64,000 nucleotides of DNA, from contig NZ_JAASQS010000011.1 in NCBI RefSeq assembly GCF_011762045.1, positions 62,001 through 126,000 on the forward strand, given 5' to 3'. Origin of the DNA: Rhizomicrobium electricum (lineage in GTDB: Bacteria; Pseudomonadota; Alphaproteobacteria; Micropepsales; Micropepsaceae). The translations under genes and the position numbers were made by a program. This document shows, in pieces, positions 42,558 through 51,318 of this stretch. The notes beneath the pieces were generated by a model. That model was given only the letters and a program-made list of their open reading frames with translations, ran no database searches and was not told where the DNA came from. Position 1 is the stretch's first letter, and every line of letters begins with the position of its first letter.

Positions 42558-43982
42558 CTACTTCGCCAGTTTCCCCAGCCTGGCGATCGCCGCTTCGACG
42601 CGGTTCGACCAGAAGGCGGCATTGACCCGGATGCAGTTGCGATATTGATCGCCGAGTGTGAACATCGCGCCGGGGGCCACCGCGATGCCTTCCTTCAGCG
42701 CCCGTTCGTGCAGCGCCAGTCCGTCGGTGCCGGCCGGCATTTCGATCCACAGCACCGATCCGCCTTCGGGCCGCGTGACATGCGTGCCTTTCGGGAAATG
42801 GCGGCCGATGGCGGCCCGCATCTGTTCGACTTGGCGCACATAGGCTTTGCGCAGCGTCCGCAGATGGCGGTCGTAGCCGCCGTTGGTGAGGAACTCGGCG
42901 AGCGCAAGCTGCGTCGGCGACGGCGCGGCGACGCTGAAGCAGGCTTTCAGGGCTTCGATCTTCGCCTGGAAGCGGCCGGGAACGATCCAGCCGACGCGAT
43001 AGCCCGGCGCCAGCGTCTTGGAAAACGACGAGCACAGCAGCACCAGGCCTTTTTTGTCGAATGCCTTGCAGGTGAAGGGCCGTTGCGGCGCGTAGCCGAG
43101 ATCGCCGTAGACGTCGTCCTCGATCAGCGGAATGTCGTGGCGCGCCAACAGCTCGACCAGCGCGCGCTTGCGGTTGTCCGGCATCACGCCGCCGAGCGGA
43201 TTGTTGAAGGTGGCCAGGATCAGGCAGGCGCGCACCGGCGTCTGGCGCAAAGCATAGGCGAGCACGTCGACGTTGAGGCCGTCGCGCGGCGAAGACGGGA
43301 TTTCCAGCACCTTCAGCCCCATGCCCTGAATGGACGCGAGATAGGTGTGATAGACCGGCGAGCCGATCGCCACGGTGTCGCCGGCGCGGCAGGTGGCTTG
43401 CAGCGCCAGGGTGACGCCTTCGACGCCGCCCGAGGTCACGATGATGTCTTTGGGCGAAAAGGTGCAGCCGCTTTCCGGCGACCGCCGCGCGATCTGCGTC
43501 CGCAGCCGCTCGAAACCGGCGGGCGGCGAATAGGAAACGCTTTCGTGCGGAAACAGCCGCATCTGGGCGGCCATGATCCGGTTGAGTTTGGCGATCGGCA
43601 GCAGCGCGGGATTGGGCGCGCCGCCGCTGAGCTGCACCGGACACGGGCGGGCGAGATTGCGCCGGATACGCCAGATCCGCGGGCCGAACTCGACCGTCTT
43701 GGCCGCCAGTTCGTCGTCGTAAGGGCGTGCTTCCGGTTCGGGCGGGCGGCTGCGGACGTAATAGCCCGATTGCGGCCGTGCTTCGACCAGACCGGCGTTC
43801 TCCAGCCGCGCATAAGCGCCCATGACGGTATTGATGCTGACGCGCAGATTTGTGCTCAGTGTACGGATCGATGGAATGCGTTCGCCGGGACGGTAGGCGC
43901 CTTGTTCGATCTGGCGCCCGATCCGTTCGGCGATTTCCTCATACAGCAGAGGCTCGGAATCGGTTTTGCCGGCATGGTCCAT
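42558..43982 (-). CDS. MocR-type (GntR/aminotransferase) transcriptional regulator
   Basis: 474 aa. Residues about 10-75 are a GntR winged helix (LYEEIAERIGRQIEQGAYRPGERIPSIRTLSTNLRVSINTVMGAYARLENAGLV). The rest is a class I aminotransferase domain, with the PLP lysine in SFSKTLAPGYRVGW. Such regulators use PLP adducts as signals, often of amine, amino-acid or vitamin B6 metabolism. It is divergent from the osmC-MFS pair across 176 bp, where candidate repeat operators lie. The target is unknown, but control of the divergent operon and itself is likely. Confidence 0.92.
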   Translation of the reverse strand: MDHAGKTDSEPLLYEEIAERIGRQIEQGAYRPGERIPSIRTLSTNLRVSINTVMGAYARLENAGLVEARPQSGYYVRSRPPEPEARPYDDELAAKTVEFGPRIWRIRRNLARPCPVQLSGGAPNPALLPIAKLNRIMAAQMRLFPHESVSYSPPAGFERLRTQIARRSPESGCTFSPKDIIVTSGGVEGVTLALQATCRAGDTVAIGSPVYHTYLASIQGMGLKVLEIPSSPRDGLNVDVLAYALRQTPVRACLILATFNNPLGGVMPDNRKRALVELLARHDIPLIEDDVYGDLGYAPQRPFTCKAFDKKGLVLLCSSFSKTLAPGYRVGWIVPGRFQAKIEALKACFSVAAPSPTQLALAEFLTNGGYDRHLRTLRKAYVRQVEQMRAAIGRHFPKGTHVTRPEGGSVLWIEMPAGTDGLALHERALKEGIAVAPGAMFTLGDQYRNCIRVNAAFWSNRVEAAIARLGKLAK

Positions 43983-44021
43983 CGCGGCAGCAGTCTAGCG
44001 CGGCATCTGGGTGGATGACAG

Positions 44022-44059
44022 ATGCAGTTTTCGCACAAACCCATGGGTACAGTTTCGGC
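44022..44059. promoter_or_regulatory. Candidate MocR operator: direct repeats 25 bp apart
   Basis: ATGCAGTTTTCGC (44022-44034) and GTACAGTTTCGGC (44047-44059) form an imperfect direct repeat, CAGTTT start to start 25 bp. The sequence lies in the middle of the divergent intergenic region. MocR regulators typically bind spaced direct repeats, and an AACTGTACC-like motif on the minus strand fits sites I recall for the family. Confidence 0.4.
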
Positions 44060-44158
44060 GCGGCCCGACTGTCGCCATGCGGAAAATGCCCCTTTGCGTC
44101 TACAGCGCGCCGTCCGCTCCCCCTAGACAGAGGCCGAAACCAAACGGGAAACACACCC

Positions 44159-44542
44159 ATGTACACGGCTATCGTCGAGAACAACGGTTCGCAGCAGTAC
44201 CGGGCAACATCGCGCGGCTACGAGTTCGTGATGGGGCAGAGCGGCGCCAATCCCATCGAGACTTTGCTGGCGGGGCTCTGCGCCTGCGTTTCTCATCATG
44301 TCCGCGACCGGCTGATCGAGAAGAAGATCGCGTTCTCGAAGTTCGCGGTCAAAGCCGACGCCGAACTGGTGGCGGACGGACTTTCGATCGCCCGCATCGT
44401 TCTTGCCATCGAGGTGCGCGGCGCTGTCGTGACGGCGGCGCAAGGCGACGACCTTATCGAGCAGTCGCGGCAGTGCCCGCTCTACGGCACCCTGGTCAAA
44501 GGGACGGTGATCGAAATCGGCTGCAAGTCGGTCTCTCCATGA
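44159..44542 (+). CDS. OsmC family protein
   Basis: 127 aa. It shows the OsmC/YhfA fold: DPIETLLAG-like PIETLLAGLCACVSHHVRDRLIEKKI, with the first redox cysteine in LCACV and the second in RQCPLYGTLV. By family, it is a thiol-based peroxidase or related stress protein. The first half of the usual N-terminus is short. It overlaps the MFS gene by 4 nt (ATGA), so the two are translated together. Confidence 0.85.
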   Translation: MYTAIVENNGSQQYRATSRGYEFVMGQSGANPIETLLAGLCACVSHHVRDRLIEKKIAFSKFAVKADAELVADGLSIARIVLAIEVRGAVVTAAQGDDLIEQSRQCPLYGTLVKGTVIEIGCKSVSP

Positions 44543-45726
44543 ACACCGCGGTTGTCCGGGCGAACATGGCCTCGTTCGCACTCGCCTATCTGCTGTCGGC
44601 CTTCGGCTACGAATTCCTCGCTTTCGTTCTGACCGTGCGGGTCTACGAATTGACGGGGCACGCGGCCGATGTCGGGGTGTTCATGGCGGTCTCGTTCCTG
44701 CCGCGCGTATTCTCGCCCTTTTACGGCTCGCTGACCGACCGCTACCGGCGCAACCGATTGTTCTGCGGCGCCTGCCTTGCCACGGCTCTGTTGACGCCGC
44801 TGTTGGCAGGGCAGGCGACCCTCGCGGGCCTCTATGCGGTGTGGTTCGCCGTTTCGGTGCTGGCGATGGTTATCCTCAACCTGCGTTCCACGGTGCTGAC
44901 GCTGGTGATGAGCGAGCGCTATCGTCCGCATGTCAACGGTCTGGTGCTGGTGTTCCTGAATGCCGCGCGTTTGGCGGCGCCGGTGATCGGCGGCATAGCG
45001 GCGGCGCTATGGTCCTCGTCCGGCGTGCTGTCGCTATGCGCCGTGGTCTATGTTGGCGCCGCCGCTGCGGCCCTGTCGCTCCGGCTGGAGAACGTTCGCC
45101 GTCCCGCGACGGCTCTGTCGGGCATCGTTGCCGATCTCGGCCGAGGGATAAGGGCTATCTGGCGCGATGGCGATCTGATGGCGTTGGTGTCGGTGTCCTG
45201 CGTGTGGCGCCTGTGTTTCGGATTCCAGAACGGTCTCCTGGTAATCTATGTCGTGCAGGGGCTGGGCAAGGACGGTATCGCTTTCGGCATCATGACCTCG
45301 GCGATGGCGGCCGGCAGCATCGTGGGCTGCATTCTGGGATCGTTTCTCGGCCACAGTTTTGCGCCCAATCCCGTCATGAAGATCGGCATGGCGGCGAATT
45401 TCGTCCTGACCGGTGCGCTCGGGGTGATTGCGTCCTATCCGCTGGCGCTCGCCTGCGTGGTCGGCGCGAACGCTGCGCTCTACGCCGCCGCGGTCGCCGT
45501 CCATGTGGCGCGCGACCGGGTAATCCCGGCCGATTGCCGCGGCCGCATTCTCGGCTGCAACACGTTGATCTCTGCCATCCCGGCGCTGATATCCATGCTC
45601 GCCGGCGGCTGGCTGGCCGACGTGATCGGCATTCGGATGCTGTTTGCCGGCGCCGGTGTGGTTGCGCTGATGGGATTGACCGCCTTTACGCTGTCGCCGC
45701 TGGCGCGCCGTCCGGCTCCGGCTTGA
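44539..45726 (+). CDS. MFS transporter
   Basis: 395 aa with about 12 hydrophobic helices. The loop between helices 2 and 3 has the MFS A-like motif SPFYGSLTDRYRRNRLF. Its direct partner is the upstream OsmC gene, suggesting an efflux or uptake step tied to oxidative or thiol stress, but the substrate is unknown. The layout matches drug:proton antiporter-type MFS proteins, closer to the DHA1 or enterobactin-exporter-like branch than to sugar transporters. Confidence 0.88.
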   Translation: MNTAVVRANMASFALAYLLSAFGYEFLAFVLTVRVYELTGHAADVGVFMAVSFLPRVFSPFYGSLTDRYRRNRLFCGACLATALLTPLLAGQATLAGLYAVWFAVSVLAMVILNLRSTVLTLVMSERYRPHVNGLVLVFLNAARLAAPVIGGIAAALWSSSGVLSLCAVVYVGAAAAALSLRLENVRRPATALSGIVADLGRGIRAIWRDGDLMALVSVSCVWRLCFGFQNGLLVIYVVQGLGKDGIAFGIMTSAMAAGSIVGCILGSFLGHSFAPNPVMKIGMAANFVLTGALGVIASYPLALACVVGANAALYAAAVAVHVARDRVIPADCRGRILGCNTLISAIPALISMLAGGWLADVIGIRMLFAGAGVVALMGLTAFTLSPLARRPAPA

Positions 45727-45729
45727 GGG

Positions 45730-46545
45730 TCATCCCGCCACGCTCCATACCATCCGCACCACCGAGAACACCACGAACGCGGCGAACAGCACGCGCAGCT
45801 TCCTGGCCTCGAGCATGTCGGCATAATGGGCGGCGATCAGGTTGGTGCCGAATGCCACCGGCGCGACGACGCCGAAGGCGAGCAGGTTGATATAGCCATA
45901 GGAATATTGCGGCAGTCCGTGCACGTTCCATCCGCTCGCGAGCGCAACGACGGCACCGGTGGCTGTGATGACCACGGCGATTTCGGCGGCGAGACCGGCA
46001 GCCTGTTTGCGGGCCATGCCCCATTGCATCAGAGCGGGGGTGGTCAGCGCGGCGCCGGATAGTCCGGTCAGGGCCGGCAGGAGTCCGCAGACGAACGCCG
46101 TCGCGCCGCCGGCGACGCCGCGCGGGCCGGGGCCGGTGCGCTCGTCCCAGCGCACGAAGGTCAGCACCACGGCGAGCAGCGCCGCTCCGGCGAAGACCGC
46201 GATCTGCCAGGCGCCCGGTCCGGCTGCCGCCAGGATCGCCGCTGCGGCTGCGACGCCTGCGACCATTGTGCCCAACAGGCCGCGCGTTCCGGCCCGTTCG
46301 AATTTCTGCGCCGCCAGGGTGCTCAGGGTCAGGGGCAGCAGCGAGAGGAAGGAAGTTCCGATGGCCAGCGGTATGGCCCGCTCGGGCGTCAGTCCGGCCG
46401 AGCGTGCGACCAGGAATAGAGCCGAGACCAGGATCAACCCGGCGCCGCGTCCGAGCACGCCGCTGAACAGTCCGGCCGCCGCCCCCGCCATCAGCAGACC
46501 CAGCCCCAATGTGCCCAGATCGTTGCCGCCGCTGAAGAATTCCAT
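45730..46545 (-). CDS. TauE/SafE family membrane protein
   Basis: 271 aa from the ATG at 46545, which has GGAGG just upstream; the frame is open to 46596. Eight hydrophobic helices are visible in two halves, each with the family pattern (LGLLMAGAAAGLFSGVLGRGAGLILVSALF and GVAGGATAFVCGLLPALTGLSGAALTTPALMQWG). The family exports sulfite, taurine breakdown products or other organic anions. It is convergent with the MFS gene and has a 3-nt gap to its stop. Confidence 0.88.
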   Translation of the reverse strand: MEFFSGGNDLGTLGLGLLMAGAAAGLFSGVLGRGAGLILVSALFLVARSAGLTPERAIPLAIGTSFLSLLPLTLSTLAAQKFERAGTRGLLGTMVAGVAAAAAILAAAGPGAWQIAVFAGAALLAVVLTFVRWDERTGPGPRGVAGGATAFVCGLLPALTGLSGAALTTPALMQWGMARKQAAGLAAEIAVVITATGAVVALASGWNVHGLPQYSYGYINLLAFGVVAPVAFGTNLIAAHYADMLEARKLRVLFAAFVVFSVVRMVWSVAG

Positions 46546-46680
46546 GCCGCCTCCCAAAAAAAGAGCAGTTGAACGCTCAAAATTTCGGCATGGCAAGCGA
46601 CGGTTAGGGATTTTGGTGTTTGACTTGTCCCCACGCTTGTTTGCCGAGCCGGGGGTGCCGCGGCAATGGGAGGCCGCGCT

Positions 46681-47664
46681 TTGAACGAATTACTAACGAC
46701 CGATGAGGCAAATGCCCTGATTGCCCGCGGCTGCGTGCTCCATATCGCCGGCGACGAGCAGGCGATGCGGCGGCTCAAGCGCGGCAACTGGATCGGCGGC
46801 ACCACGCCGTACATGCTGACCCACGACGGCGGCATGGTCGAGCGCGACAAGGTGTTCGTCACCGAACTGCCGGTGCCGCCCGATGCCGCGTCTACCGAGT
46901 TTGTCGATATCGGACACATCCCGGCGATTTCGGTGGATGCGCCGCGGTTCGGCTTCACCCTCGTCATCATGCCGGCGATGAGCGAGGTCCACAGCATCTA
47001 CAGTCTCACCTCGGCGAACATACCGGGCATCCGCGACATTCCGCTGATGGGATGGGTGTCGGGCGTCCATGCCGACCAGCGCGATAAGGCGAAGGCCAAG
47101 GTGTTCGACGGCATCACCGGCGAGGTCGCCGACGACCGCATCGTGGTGATGCGGGCCCGTCTGCCGTTCAGCAAGGAAGCCAAGGTCGACATCGTCAATC
47201 TGGTCATGCCGGGCACCGGCGATACCTTCGTGTTCGATGCGCCGAGTTTTTCGGTGCGCGAATGCGAGATCAACGGCAAGCGCGAGGACCTCTACGAATA
47301 CGCCGTGCGCAACCGGATCGGCGTCCACCAGCCGCTGGTGACGGAAATGAACGGCGAGCCGATTTGCGTCTCGCTGCGCGGCGTCGATGCCGAAACCCGT
47401 TCGGTGCAGTTTTTCGCCCCCGTGATGCGCGGCCGCGTCTATCGGCTCGGCGATGCGGTGACCGGCTATCGCGACCGCTTGATCCGCACCATCAAGGAGC
47501 GCGCGCTGCACCCGGTGCTGGCGTTCAACTGCTTCCACAATTATGCGTTCGGCGGGCTGATGGCGCCGTCGCCGTATCCCTTGCCGGGCCCGGTGGTGTT
47601 CGGCGAGCTGGCGCACGTCCTGATGAACCAGACGCTGGTGTGCCTGTCGATCCGGAACAAGTAA
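46681..47664 (+). CDS. Conserved protein of unknown function (possibly DUF6976)
   Basis: 327 aa if translation starts at the TTG at 46681, which has GGGAGG at 46668-46673; an ATG at 46666 would add five residues but lacks a ribosome site. No signal peptide or membrane segment is present. The sequence is compact and mixed alpha/beta: NALIARGCVLHIAGDEQAMRRLKRGNWIGGTTPYM near the N-terminus and CFHNYAFGGLMAPSPYPLPGPVVFGELAHVLMNQTLV near the C-terminus. I recall similar alphaproteobacterial proteins, but the family name is uncertain. No function is known. Confidence 0.6.
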   Translation: MNELLTTDEANALIARGCVLHIAGDEQAMRRLKRGNWIGGTTPYMLTHDGGMVERDKVFVTELPVPPDAASTEFVDIGHIPAISVDAPRFGFTLVIMPAMSEVHSIYSLTSANIPGIRDIPLMGWVSGVHADQRDKAKAKVFDGITGEVADDRIVVMRARLPFSKEAKVDIVNLVMPGTGDTFVFDAPSFSVRECEINGKREDLYEYAVRNRIGVHQPLVTEMNGEPICVSLRGVDAETRSVQFFAPVMRGRVYRLGDAVTGYRDRLIRTIKERALHPVLAFNCFHNYAFGGLMAPSPYPLPGPVVFGELAHVLMNQTLVCLSIRNK

Positions 47665-47675
47665 ACTTTAGCTGT

Positions 47676-47741
47676 CGCGCTTTCGGACGGAAAACCGGTT
47701 CCCGCCGAATACGCTGGCGCTATCGGCTCCTGAAAGCGCTC
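47676..47741. repeat. Dispersed palindrome, inverted relative of 22208-22251
   Basis: The first 23 nt (47676-47698) are the exact reverse complement of 22230-22252. GCGCTTTCGG (47678-47687) then pairs imperfectly with TGAAAGCGCT (47731-47740) after a longer spacer. It lies between convergent genes, just before the TonB receptor stop, and may work as a barrier to read-through. Confidence 0.65.
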
Positions 47742-49894
47742 TAGTTCCGCCACGACAGTTCGAGGCCGAAACTGCGTCCTTTGGCGAGCGGCGAGAAGGT
47801 CGGGCGCGCGCCGCCGGAATAGCCGAACGCCGCTGTGGCCGGCAGGGTGGTATCGCCGCCCCAGGTCGCGACATTGGTGAGGTTGCGTCCGTAGAGTGCC
47901 GCGCCGAAGCCGCCTGACGCCGGCGTATACGCGATCCGGAAATCGAACAAATCGGTCGCGGCCAGCCGTCCGAGATTGCTGTCGTTGTAGTAGGAGCCGT
48001 CGCGATGGCGGTATCCGGCGCGGCTTGCGAGTTCGCCGCCCAGCAGCGGCATCGTATAGGTGACATCGATCCCGGCGCTGACCGGCGCCAGCCGCGGAAT
48101 GCGCATCCGCCGGTCGGCATCGCTGACGGCGAGATCGCCGTTCAGGTCCTCCACCACTTTGGCATAGGAGCCGTTGACGTAGGCCGCATTCGCCGACACC
48201 GCGAGGCGCTCGGTGAGATCGACGCGCGCCTCGGCTTCGCCGCCGTAGAGATCGGCGGTTCCCGCATTCAGCACCAGTTGCTGCACGCCCGCGATCGGAT
48301 CGGCGAGATTGGTTTCGCGCTGCATATTGCCGACATGATTGTGGAACAGCGCGGCGGAAAGCTGCCCGCCCGTGAAATGCCGCTTGAGGCCGAGTTCGAA
48401 GGTGCTGACGGTTTCCGGCTCGTAGGTGCGCGGTTTCAGGCCGAGCGAGGAGGTGCGGAAATTGGCGCCGCCGCTGCGAAATCCGCGCGACCAGGTGGCA
48501 TAGACGTCGGTGTCGGGATCGGGTGTCCATTGCACGCCGAGGCGCGGCGACAGATCGGTCCACGACTGCAGGAACGGCGAATCCGAAAACGCCAGCGTCT
48601 TCGCATCGATGCTGCCGCCTTCGACGCCTTCGCCCGGCACCACCACCGCTCCGTCGAGATCGTCGGCGGCGCGGCGCACCCGCGAAATGCGCGAATGCTT
48701 GTGCTCGTAGGTGAAGCGCAGTCCGGCATCGAGTTCCAGCGTGTCGCCGAGGCGCCAGTTCGTATCGGTGAATCCGGCCCAGGACTGGAAATAGCCTTGC
48801 CCGCCGCCGGTGCGCCGGAACGTCGGCGAGAAGTTGCGCTCGTCGATATAGGTCAGGGATTCGTCGAAATAGGAGGCACCCACGACGAATGACGCCGGTC
48901 CGAATTCGCCGGCATAACGCAGCTCGCCGTTGTGCTGCTGTTCGATATTGAGGATGCGGGTGTGGAAGACGAAGTGCGGCGTGGAATCGATATCGGCCGC
49001 CCACGGCACCGTCACCGAACGCCAGCCCGCGAGCCCGGTCAGCGTGCCGCCGCCGATCCGCCACGTCGCATCGAGCGAGGCCTCGGTCCAGTCGGTGGCG
49101 GCGCGGCCGCGATTGTCGATGGAAAAATCGAAGCTGCCGCGCGCGAACACGGCGTGGTTCTGGCCCGCCGGGCCGTCGCCGTTGTCCTGGCCGTGCTCGG
49201 CCCGGAGGATGGCTTCGAACGACGGTGTCGGCGTGAAACGCAAGCTGGCACGCACGCCGTAGCGCGAGTCCGCGCCGAATTTCGAGCCGTCGTAGCGGTT
49301 GGTGAACCAGCCGTCGTCGCGTTCCGCCATCACTGCGATGCGCCCCGACAGGATCGACGGCACGATCGGTCCGGACACCGCCGCTTTCAGGGTCGTATCG
49401 GGGCCGGATTCGACCGTCACGGTGCCATAGGCCTCGAACGCGTCGCCGGGCTGGCGCGTGCGGATCAGAACGGCGCCGCCGGTCACGTTGTGACCGTAGA
49501 GGGTTCCCTGCGGCCCGCGCAGAACTTCCACCGCGGCGACATCGAACAGTGCCGTCAGCGTGCCCGCATTCATGCCGACATAGAGCCCGTCGCGGAACAC
49601 GCCGACCGCGGGATCGACCGAAGCAATCGAGGAATTCACGCCGATGCCGCGGATGGTGATGTTGGCGATGCCGCGTGCGGTGCCGAGATCGTCGATCGCC
49701 ACCGACGCCATGGTGCCCGACAGATCCGTCAGATTGGCGACATTACGCGAGGCGAGGCCGGCCGCATCCGCAACGTCGAGCGCGACGGGCAGATTGGCGT
49801 CGGGGCCGCGTTTGGAGGCGGTGACCAGCACTTCTTCGCTGGCCGCGTGCGCGCTCGTCAGCATCAAGGCGGCGATTGTTGCACCACGTATCAT
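47741..49894 (-). CDS. TonB-dependent outer-membrane receptor 2
   Basis: 717 aa. A signal peptide ends near MLTSAHAASEE. The plug follows, with a TonB-box-like EVLVTASKRGP, the segment TIRGIGVNSSIASVDPAVGVFRDGLYVGMNAG and VEVLRGPQGTLYGHNVTGGAV. A large barrel ends with a terminal aromatic-rich strand (SFGLELSWRN) that is typical for outer-membrane insertion. The substrate is unknown. Downstream of it on the same strand lies only a dispersed repeat. Confidence 0.93.
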   Translation of the reverse strand: MIRGATIAALMLTSAHAASEEVLVTASKRGPDANLPVALDVADAAGLASRNVANLTDLSGTMASVAIDDLGTARGIANITIRGIGVNSSIASVDPAVGVFRDGLYVGMNAGTLTALFDVAAVEVLRGPQGTLYGHNVTGGAVLIRTRQPGDAFEAYGTVTVESGPDTTLKAAVSGPIVPSILSGRIAVMAERDDGWFTNRYDGSKFGADSRYGVRASLRFTPTPSFEAILRAEHGQDNGDGPAGQNHAVFARGSFDFSIDNRGRAATDWTEASLDATWRIGGGTLTGLAGWRSVTVPWAADIDSTPHFVFHTRILNIEQQHNGELRYAGEFGPASFVVGASYFDESLTYIDERNFSPTFRRTGGGQGYFQSWAGFTDTNWRLGDTLELDAGLRFTYEHKHSRISRVRRAADDLDGAVVVPGEGVEGGSIDAKTLAFSDSPFLQSWTDLSPRLGVQWTPDPDTDVYATWSRGFRSGGANFRTSSLGLKPRTYEPETVSTFELGLKRHFTGGQLSAALFHNHVGNMQRETNLADPIAGVQQLVLNAGTADLYGGEAEARVDLTERLAVSANAAYVNGSYAKVVEDLNGDLAVSDADRRMRIPRLAPVSAGIDVTYTMPLLGGELASRAGYRHRDGSYYNDSNLGRLAATDLFDFRIAYTPASGGFGAALYGRNLTNVATWGGDTTLPATAAFGYSGGARPTFSPLAKGRSFGLELSWRN

Positions 49895-49981
49895 TTCGGC
49901 GTCCCCGTCTGGCGCGGCGCTCTTACCCCGCCGTTTCCGGCTTGGCGAGACACCGGGACGCGAAATCCGAAAATGTCACTG

Positions 49982-50464
49982 TCAAGGGCGCGTCAGCACC
50001 ACGCTGGTTTCGACCTGCCGGTCCGAGACGGTCCAGAATTCGTGCAGCAACCGTACGGTTTCGTCACGTCCGGTCAGCTTGAAGCCGTGCCGTTCGTAGA
50101 ACCGGATCGCCCACGTCGCATCGGCCCAGGTGCCGACCAGAATGGTGCCGGGGCATTGTCCGATCAGGAACTGGAGCAGCGCCGAGCCGATGCCTTTGCC
50201 TTGCAGCGCCGGCGGCACATAAGCGTGGCGAATCAGCGGTTGGCCGCGCACGATCTGCAGTCCCATCACGCCGGCGAGCTTGCCGTGTTCTTCCCATCCC
50301 GAGAACACGACGCCGCGCGCGATGTCGGCGGCCAGCGCGTCGCGCGTCATGTAGGGGTCGTGGAAGCAGTCGGGCGGAATCACGCCGCGGTATTTCTCCG
50401 CCGCCGCGTTGATGATGGCGCAGATCTCGGCCTGTTCGCCGTCGCGGCATGATCGGATGGTCAC
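49982..50464 (-). CDS. GNAT family N-acetyltransferase
   Basis: 160 aa from a GTG at 50464, chosen because GAGGAGG lies 6 nt before it; the frame is open to 50590 with no other ribosome site. The acetyl-CoA loop is HAYVPPALQGKGIGSALLQFL (R/Q-x-x-G-x-G/A pattern), and FYERHGFKLTGRDE is the usual C-terminal signature. The substrate is unknown. It may be part of the same transcript as TonB receptor 2, which starts 87 nt downstream. Confidence 0.88.
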   Translation of the reverse strand: MTIRSCRDGEQAEICAIINAAAEKYRGVIPPDCFHDPYMTRDALAADIARGVVFSGWEEHGKLAGVMGLQIVRGQPLIRHAYVPPALQGKGIGSALLQFLIGQCPGTILVGTWADATWAIRFYERHGFKLTGRDETVRLLHEFWTVSDRQVETSVVLTRP

Positions 50465-50643
50465 TTCAGCCTCCTCAACAGGATGTTCGCGAGATAAGTG
50501 TGGCGGCACCGTCCCGCAAGTGGGTGCGACCGGAATGCGCTTGTACATCGCCTTACCATTCCTTCCCGGTTTGCGACGTTTTTCGGACAATTCGGCCCCC
50601 GAAACCGGCTAGGGTCACGCGGAATTGTTCGCGAGGGTTTGAG

Positions 50644-51225
50644 ATGTCTGGTTTCGGCGCCTGTTGCAGAACGGCCGCTTTGGTCGTGCTGACCGTCCCC
50701 GGCTTGGCGCAAAACTACAGCGCCGTGCAGAAGTGGGAAGGGTTCTATCCCACCAAGTACGCCAACACCGCACCGCTGCCCGCCGGTCAGACCTTCTGGG
50801 ACGATCCGGTCGTCAAGACGGCGCTGGCGGCGACGCTTCCTGCCGAACAGTTCAGCCAGCTCAAGACCTGCTGGGGCGCGCACTGCACCGAGGATCGCAT
50901 CCAGCTTTACGACAATATGATTGCCGTCCATGTCTGCAAGCAGGACAGCCGCGACCGGCGGGCGTGTCAGCAATGGGCGGCGTATGTGTTCCTCGAACTC
51001 GACAGCGGCCGCACCGGCGTGTGCTGGAACATGATGGTGCCCGGCGATTTCGATCCGGAGCCCGCAAGCCTGTGGTACTGGCACGCTCCCTCGGGCAAGT
51101 CCGGCTCGGCGGCGGTGGATGTCTGCACCAGCGCCAGCGCCTATCAGCACGCGGAAGATCAGAAGAACGGCAAGCCGGTCGGCAACAAGACGCAAGGGCT
51201 GGTCGCGCCGAAAATCGCCCGCTGA
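50644..51225 (+). CDS. Unknown exported protein with conserved cysteines
   Basis: 193 aa. A short hydrophobic N-terminus (CCRTAALVVLTVPGLAQ) looks like a signal peptide. The mature part has at least six cysteines (TCWGAHC, HVCKQ, RACQQ, GVCWN, DVCTS), suggesting several disulfides in the periplasm, and many tryptophans. No family is recognised. It precedes two esterase-like genes by 93 nt on the same strand. Confidence 0.6.
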   Translation: MSGFGACCRTAALVVLTVPGLAQNYSAVQKWEGFYPTKYANTAPLPAGQTFWDDPVVKTALAATLPAEQFSQLKTCWGAHCTEDRIQLYDNMIAVHVCKQDSRDRRACQQWAAYVFLELDSGRTGVCWNMMVPGDFDPEPASLWYWHAPSGKSGSAAVDVCTSASAYQHAEDQKNGKPVGNKTQGLVAPKIAR

Positions 51226-51318
51226 GCCGCTTCCTGCACTTAAATTGCCCAACTCCCAATTGCTTGAGCGGCCGTGATCTTGGCGCTACACCGTTGCGGG
51301 GAAGCGGCGGAGGCGGTC

